From an uncultured Akkermansia sp. (lineage in GTDB: Bacteria > Verrucomicrobiota > Verrucomicrobiia > Verrucomicrobiales > Akkermansiaceae), in the NCBI GenBank assembly GCA_900766865.1, contig CAAFXA010000424.1:1-17271 (forward strand): DNA of 17,271 nt, written 5' to 3'. This document shows, piece after piece, positions 13,263 to 17,271 of this stretch. Below the pieces are notes generated by a model that was given only the letters and a program-made list of their open reading frames with translations, had not been told where the DNA came from and did no database searches. Every line of letters begins with the position of its first letter. Position 1 is the first letter of the stretch. The position numbers and the translations under genes are program-made.

Positions 13263-14587
13263 TGCCACTGAGTGTCACAGAGCTGGTAACACGGCTGAAG
13301 TTTGCCGTCGAAGGCCAGGTAGGGGAGCAAAGCGTTGTAGGGGAAATAGGCTCTTGCAAACCGGCTAGCAGCGGCCATGTGTATTTTACCCTCAAAGACC
13401 GCACGGCCCAGCTGCAGTGCGTCATGTACCGCTACCAGGCAGCCATGTGCCGCGTCCCCTTGCGGGATGGACAGCTGGTAGAACTGACCGGACGAGCCAC
13501 TGTCTGGGAAGGTAGGGGGTCTCTGCAGTTTGTCGTAAACTCGGTAAAACAGGCAGGCCTGGGCAGCCTGCAGCAACAATTCGAAGAACTGAAGAAACGC
13601 CTGGAAGCCGAAGGCCTCTTCTCCCCGACCCGCAAGAAGGCCATTCCCCGCTTTCCCCGCAGTGTTGGGCTCATCACCTCCCCTACCGGCGCAGTGATAC
13701 AAGATATGCGCCACCGCCTGGAAAGCAGAGCTCCGTGGATGCAAGCCTACCTGCTACCGGTACAGGTTCAGGGCAAAGGTGCAGAACACGGAATAGCCGA
13801 AGCCATCCGATGCTGGAACGATGCGTCGCGCCACGGGCTGCCGCAAGTAGATTACCTGATAATAGCGCGCGGTGGTGGCTCCATGGAAGATTTATGGTGT
13901 TTTAACGAGGAAGTGTTGGCACGCGCCATAGCAGCCAGCAGCCTACCGATAGTAAGCGCCGTAGGACATGAAACGGATTTCACCATAGCGGATTTTGTTG
14001 CAGACCTCCGAGCCCCGACACCCACCGCAGCGATTGAACTGACAACACCGGACGCCGCAGCATTGAGCCAGCGGCTGGAGCAGCTCGGCACCACCCTGCA
14101 CCGCAGCCTCGGACGAGTAGTACAAACAGCAGAGCTTCGTCTGAAGATAATACAACAGAGCCCGCTGGGACACCCGCTGCAGGCACTGGCCCCCTTTGCC
14201 CAACAACTCGATACGCTGGAGGAAGATTTGCAAAAAGCAGCTCATGATAAAAAAGCTGCTTTTTCCTCGCGTCTGGAAGTTCTTTCCGCCCGTGTTGAGC
14301 CCCACTCACTCTATCCGCGCCTGGCAGCGGGGAGAGGATTTCTGACGGCTGCACAACAACACCTGCGCTCAGCAGCAACAACCGCACTGAGCACCAGACG
14401 AGCTGCACTGCAGATACTGGCCACAAGAATAGAAGCCGCCAGTCCAAGCCAGGCACTGGAAAGAGGATTCGCGCTGATTCGTACCGCCGATGGCCGACTG
14501 GCACGCAGCACAGCAGATATCCCCCCGGGTAGCCAGGTAGAACTGCTGCTGGCAGATGGCTCTCGCCACGCCACCATCACTCCATAA
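13262..14587 (+). CDS. xseA: Exodeoxyribonuclease VII large subunit
   Basis: This 441-aa protein (E. coli about 456) degrades single-stranded DNA from either end together with the small subunit XseB. An N-terminal OB fold (about 1-100) has GEIGSCKPASSGHVYFTLKD. The catalytic region has GLITSPTGAVIQDM, ARGGGSMEDLWCFNEE (GGG at 204-206) and SAVGHETDFTIADFVADLRAPTPTAAIEL (His236-Glu237-Thr-Asp239). The coiled-coil C-terminal half ends with a short LERGFALIRTADGRL strand segment. All are diagnostic of XseA. No xseB is present next to it in this window; in many genomes the two are adjacent, so xseB must lie elsewhere or be diverged. The ATG overlaps the stop of the HTH-like gene by one base. The tRNA-dihydrouridine synthase gene follows 16 bases after the stop. 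Confidence 0.96.
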   Translation: MPLSVTELVTRLKFAVEGQVGEQSVVGEIGSCKPASSGHVYFTLKDRTAQLQCVMYRYQAAMCRVPLRDGQLVELTGRATVWEGRGSLQFVVNSVKQAGLGSLQQQFEELKKRLEAEGLFSPTRKKAIPRFPRSVGLITSPTGAVIQDMRHRLESRAPWMQAYLLPVQVQGKGAEHGIAEAIRCWNDASRHGLPQVDYLIIARGGGSMEDLWCFNEEVLARAIAASSLPIVSAVGHETDFTIADFVADLRAPTPTAAIELTTPDAAALSQRLEQLGTTLHRSLGRVVQTAELRLKIIQQSPLGHPLQALAPFAQQLDTLEEDLQKAAHDKKAAFSSRLEVLSARVEPHSLYPRLAAGRGFLTAAQQHLRSAATTALSTRRAALQILATRIEAASPSQALERGFALIRTADGRLARSTADIPPGSQVELLLADGSRHATITP

Positions 14588-14603
14588 TTTTTCGTCTATC
14601 ACC

Positions 14604-15521
14604 ATGCTTTCCGCTCTGGCCCCCATGCAGGATGTAACAGACCTGGCCTTCATGCGAACGCTGGCACGCATAGGGTCCCTGCCGGATTTGTTTGTAACGG
14701 CCTACTTTCGCAGCACTCCCACCACCTGCGCCATTGCAGAAAATAACCTGCGCTGTATTGAGGAAAATGAAACGGGGATTCCCATCCTGGCACAGCTGGC
14801 AGGATGCGACCCTGCCGCACTGGTGAGAGACGCAGAGTGGCTGATGGAACGGAACATTGCCGGCATCAACCTGAACGCTGGCTGCCCCTCCCCACTAGTG
14901 AATCGGCACGGAGCCGGTGCCGGGCTACTCCGGAACCTGCCCTGCCTTAACCGCGTATTACGCGCGCTGCGAGAGACGGTCCCCGCCGGTCAATTCAGCA
15001 TCAAGTTCCGCACCGGCTGGGAAAACGCAACAGAACTCCCGGCAATACTGGACATCATCGATGCAGCCGCTCCGGATATGGCAATGGTGCATGGGCGTAC
15101 CCGCAAGGATTTATACGCAGCAAACACCATACAACCTGCCACCATTCGAGAAACAGCAGAGCGTCTCTCATGCCCCGTTCTGGGGAATGGTGATATCACC
15201 TCCGCCGAACAAGCACTGCAATGGATAAATGAACTTTGCCCTGCAGGCGTCATGATAGGTCGAGGAGCCGTACGCAATCCCTATATTTTCCGACAACTGA
15301 AAGGCGGTCCGGCTCCGACGGCTGACGAAATGCGAACATACTACGACGTGCTTATTCAGGAAACGAACAGGATTCTCCATACCAAACGCACGCCCGCCGG
15401 ACACTGCAACCGCATGAAGAAATATCTGGCTTTTTGTTATGCGGATTTTTCTGAAGAACAGGAATACGCACTGCGCCGCTGCACAGACATTGACACAATG
15501 CGCCGCATTCTTTGCAACTGA
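14604..15521 (+). CDS. dus: tRNA-dihydrouridine synthase
   Basis: This 305-aa FMN-dependent enzyme reduces specific uridines in tRNA D-loops. It has a TIM-barrel start LAPMQDVTDLAFMRTLAR, the catalytic segment NLNAGCPSPLVNRHGAGAGLL with Cys94 (the conserved general acid), and the flavin/tRNA site motifs KFRTGW and VHGRTRKDLY. GNGDITSAEQALQW and GVMIGRGAVRNPYIF follow, and a helical C-terminal domain ends the protein. Which uridine it modifies (DusA, B or C type) cannot be decided. ATG 14604 is preferred over the earlier in-frame ATG at 14556 (inside xseA) because the family starts just before LAPM. It is probably co-transcribed with xseA. Confidence 0.95.
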   Translation: MLSALAPMQDVTDLAFMRTLARIGSLPDLFVTAYFRSTPTTCAIAENNLRCIEENETGIPILAQLAGCDPAALVRDAEWLMERNIAGINLNAGCPSPLVNRHGAGAGLLRNLPCLNRVLRALRETVPAGQFSIKFRTGWENATELPAILDIIDAAAPDMAMVHGRTRKDLYAANTIQPATIRETAERLSCPVLGNGDITSAEQALQWINELCPAGVMIGRGAVRNPYIFRQLKGGPAPTADEMRTYYDVLIQETNRILHTKRTPAGHCNRMKKYLAFCYADFSEEQEYALRRCTDIDTMRRILCN

Positions 15522-15542
15522 CTCAAAAAAAGTTAAAAAAAC

Positions 15543-15571
15543 TTGACAATATACTCTATTGAGTGCATAAA
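15543..15571 (+). promoter_or_regulatory. Promoter of the two downstream L,D-transpeptidase genes
   Basis: TTGACA (15543-15548) is a perfect -35, followed after 17 bases by CATAAA (15566-15571). The start would be near 15578, giving a ~40-base leader before ATG 15618. It lies just after the dus stop in an A-rich stretch, with no terminator between. Confidence 0.55.
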
Positions 15572-15617
15572 GAAGCAACGCGCGCAAGCGTTGCCATCAA
15601 ACAAACGCACAGACTGC

Positions 15618-16211
15618 ATGAAGAAAACTCTGACCATCATTGCTACCGCGGCAGCACTGCTGACAGCCTGCTCTACTCAGAATGACCTTGCCGCTATGGC
15701 CAAGGGCTATGCATTCCGCCCGACTCGTATTAAGATTGACCCCCACAAAGCAGTTGCGCACGGCTACTGGGATTGCCCCGTTGGCCTGGAAGGAGAGCAC
15801 CTTATTGTTATCGATACCCAGCTGCAGCAAGCCAAATACTACATAGCCAACCAGCAAGTGGGCAGCAGCACCATCTCCTCCGGCAAAGCCGGTCACGGCA
15901 CCCCTGCCGGCGAGTTCAAAATTCTGAGCAAAGACGAAGACCACAAATCCTCCACATACGGCAGCATTGTTGACGCCGCCGGCAACACCCTCATCTCCGA
16001 CTACACCAAGGGCGAGCCTATGCCCGCCGGTGGTATCTACAAGGGCGCTCCCATGAACTACGGCATGCAGATAACCAACACAGGCATCTGGATGCACGAA
16101 GGGTATGTAACCTCCGCCCCGGAGAGCCATGGCTGCATTCGCCTGCCCGGCGACATGGCAAAAATATTCTTTGACAACACGCCGGTTGGCACACGCGTTG
16201 TCATTAAGTAA
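15618..16211 (+). CDS. Lipoprotein L,D-transpeptidase (YkuD family), copy 2
   Basis: This 197-aa protein has lipobox LTAC (Cys18). The YkuD domain covers about 65-197: HLIVIDTQLQQAKYYIANQ, SSGKAGHGTPAGEFKILSK, then WMHEGYVTSAPESHGCIRLP, with His160, Ser170-His171-Gly172-Cys173 and Arg175. All catalytic residues are present. It is a compact enzyme without added domains. In sequence it differs clearly from the other two transpeptidases here: there is no QQRxRxYVNG strand or MPxWxRLT segment, so it belongs to another subgroup and may have a different substrate. ATG 15618 is chosen over 15543 because the signal peptide follows and the promoter covers 15543. It is followed after 15 bases by another transpeptidase gene. 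Confidence 0.92.
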   Translation: MKKTLTIIATAAALLTACSTQNDLAAMAKGYAFRPTRIKIDPHKAVAHGYWDCPVGLEGEHLIVIDTQLQQAKYYIANQQVGSSTISSGKAGHGTPAGEFKILSKDEDHKSSTYGSIVDAAGNTLISDYTKGEPMPAGGIYKGAPMNYGMQITNTGIWMHEGYVTSAPESHGCIRLPGDMAKIFFDNTPVGTRVVIK

Positions 16212-16226
16212 GCAAACAAGCCGAAC

Positions 16227-16907
16227 ATGCTTAACCTCGCACGTTACTTTTGCCTGACTGCACTTCTTCTTCTGATTTGCAGCGCATGCCGGTCGGTTCC
16301 CCCGTCCCCGGCAGCAGCCAGGCCGGATGCGTACGAGCAATGGGTGACGAACAACGCTCGTTATCCCCGTACCCTGGACATGTACCGGGATGAGGAGCTG
16401 ATGAAACAAGCAAAACCAACCAGCCCCATTTTCATCTGCCTCTCCCAACAGCGTGGCCGCCTGTATGTCAACGGCAAAGTAGCAGCAGACTGGCCTGTGT
16501 CCAGCGGTACCGATGAACATCCCACTCCCACGGGAACTTTCCAGGTTCTGGAGAAGAAAAGTGACCACATATCCCGCACTTGGGGGAAAATACTGGATTC
16601 CAGCGGCAGGTGCGTGATAGCAGATGCCGATGCCCGGACAGACACCATACCGGAGGGTGGGCAGTTTATCGGCTCCATCATGCCTTACTGGCAGCGACTG
16701 ACACCCTGCGGTATCGGCATGCATACCGGCAAAGTACGCGCGGGACGTCAACTTTCCCACGGCTGCGTACGCACGCCGTCCCTCATGGCAAAAGAGCTTT
16801 TTCGCATAACGGCCCCGGGGCAAAGTGCAGTAACCATTTCAGAGGAGAAAGAACCCTGCTACCCAACCTTTTCACAACCTCTGACAACATCCACATCGGC
16901 CCCCTGA
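16227..16907 (+). CDS. Lipoprotein L,D-transpeptidase (YkuD family), copy 3
   Basis: This 226-aa protein has a hydrophobic signal and probable lipid-modified Cys21 (ICSAC; Cys at -3 is atypical for a lipobox). The YkuD domain has LSQQRGRLYVNGKVAADWPV, HPTPTGTFQVLEKK, IMPYWQRLTPCGIGMHTGKV and LSHGCVRTP, with His166, Ser177-His178-Gly179-Cys180 and Arg182. These segments closely match the transpeptidase at 3208 (QQRARVYVNGRVAMDWPV, MPFWHRLT, LHVGKV, LSHGCIR), as does the pre-domain segment (YPRTLDMYRDEELMKQ versus YPNTMNDYCDEKLLSQ). So copies 1 and 3 are paralogues 13 kb apart, and copy 2 is more distant. It is probably in one operon with copy 2, ending at the terminator at 16927. Confidence 0.92.
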   Translation: MLNLARYFCLTALLLLICSACRSVPPSPAAARPDAYEQWVTNNARYPRTLDMYRDEELMKQAKPTSPIFICLSQQRGRLYVNGKVAADWPVSSGTDEHPTPTGTFQVLEKKSDHISRTWGKILDSSGRCVIADADARTDTIPEGGQFIGSIMPYWQRLTPCGIGMHTGKVRAGRQLSHGCVRTPSLMAKELFRITAPGQSAVTISEEKEPCYPTFSQPLTTSTSAP

Positions 16908-16926
16908 ACAACCGGATACAGTAAGC

Positions 16927-16955
16927 GCCCGGCAACACGCCGGGCTTCTGTTTTT
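16927..16955 (+). terminator. Terminator of the transpeptidase pair
   Basis: GCCCGGC (16927-16933) and GCCGGGC (16939-16945) form a 7-bp GC stem around AACAC, followed by TTCTGTTTTT. It starts 19 bases after the stop at 16907. Confidence 0.88.
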
Positions 16956-16959
16956 ACGC

Positions 16960-16988
16960 TTGCCAACAAGTGCAGAACATGCTATACT
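16960..16988 (+). promoter_or_regulatory. purB promoter
   Basis: TTGCCA (16960-16965), 17 bases, then TATACT (16983-16988). This is one of the strongest promoter matches in the window. The start is near 16995, giving a leader of about 23 bases that is AT-rich and has no Shine-Dalgarno. Confidence 0.7.
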
Positions 16989-17017
16989 GCGTTTTCACTT
17001 CATAATTTTTTAACGAT

Positions 17018-17271
17018 ATGAACGCTATTCCCAATGTACTGGCAGGGCGCTATGCTTCCGATGCAATGAAGTCCATCTGGTCCGCCGAGGGCCGTATTGT
17101 GCTGGAACGCGAGTTTTGGATTGCTGTGATGAAAGCACAGAAAGACCTCGGGCTGGACATACCCCAGGAAGCAATCGAGGCCTATGAACAGGTGAAGGGT
17201 AGCGTCGATATCGAAAGCATCAATAATTACCGGGAGCGGTGTAAGGTAATGTCCCCCGAGGAAGCTCTGGC
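17018..17271 (+). CDS. purB: Adenylosuccinate lyase, N-terminal part (cut by window end)
   Basis: The first 84 residues read MNAIPNVLAGRYASDAMKSI, then WSAEGRIVLEREFWIAVMKAQKDLGLDIPQE. The block 'L-A-x-RYAS-x-x-M-x-x-IWS-x-E-x-[KR]I-x-LER-x-FW-x-AVM-x-AQ' is typical of adenylosuccinate lyases. The enzyme cleaves SAICAR and adenylosuccinate, releasing fumarate, in purine synthesis. The reading frame is open to the window edge, and the catalytic His and Ser and the signature loop lie beyond it. It has its own promoter directly upstream. Confidence 0.9.
   Translation, partial: MNAIPNVLAGRYASDAMKSIWSAEGRIVLEREFWIAVMKAQKDLGLDIPQEAIEAYEQVKGSVDIESINNYRERCKVMSPEEAL

Noticed and set aside
14556..14603. 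Earlier ATG for the tRNA-dihydrouridine synthase
   Set aside because: It lies inside xseA and adds 16 residues not found in the family, which begins near the LAPM motif.
15597..16823. Minus-strand 408-aa open frame over the two transpeptidases
   Set aside because: It spans two genuine YkuD genes and their intergenic gap. Composition is not protein-like and no start context is present.

Overview
The window looks like a chromosomal piece of a Gram-negative bacterium of the Verrucomicrobiota/PVC group, probably close to Akkermansiaceae. This is inferred from the gene content (many small lipoproteins, L,D-transpeptidases, a clan GH-D glycoside hydrolase, a DUF5009/HGSNAT-like acyltransferase, a PVC-style small helix-turn-helix protein), the fairly high G+C, and the near absence of Shine-Dalgarno motifs. 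No phylogenetic marker settles the genus.

Layout. Positions 1-105 hold the C-terminal end of an ankyrin-repeat-like protein. It converges, across a bidirectional terminator hairpin, on a minus-strand tRNA-Gln(UUG). A His-rich lipoprotein with seven 36-bp tandem repeats follows (507-1376) and ends at a strong hairpin terminator. From 1497 to 6428 there is a tightly packed plus-strand cluster: two dual-LysM lipoproteins, a lipoprotein L,D-transpeptidase, a two-TM protein with a PH-like domain, and two tandem paralogous lipoproteins of unknown family. Then come gdhA (6576-7934) and its terminator.

A minus-strand block (8033-12033) carries a polytopic HGSNAT/NagX-like acyltransferase and a secreted 849-aa alpha-galactosidase-like hydrolase. 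The gap between them is filled by a ~320-bp inverted-repeat element containing a decayed four-helix-bundle (23S rRNA IVS-type) ORF. The plus strand then resumes with an NlpC/P60 lipoprotein, a small HTH-like protein overlapping xseA, a tRNA-dihydrouridine synthase, two further lipoprotein L,D-transpeptidases, a terminator, and the start of purB.

The unifying theme is the cell envelope. Nine of the sixteen complete protein genes have an N-terminal lipobox, and six of those are recognisable peptidoglycan-binding or peptidoglycan-modifying proteins (4 LysM domains, 3 YkuD domains, 1 NlpC/P60). The best candidate for an undescribed system is the 1497-6428 cluster. The LysM lipoproteins could bind peptidoglycan, the L,D-transpeptidase could cross-link or tether, and the two unknown lipoproteins both end in lysine, as does Braun's lipoprotein. 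Promoters are recognisable at several transcription starts, mostly with TTGC-type -35 boxes and 17-bp spacers. The one before 1534 is close enough to the ATG to predict a leaderless mRNA.
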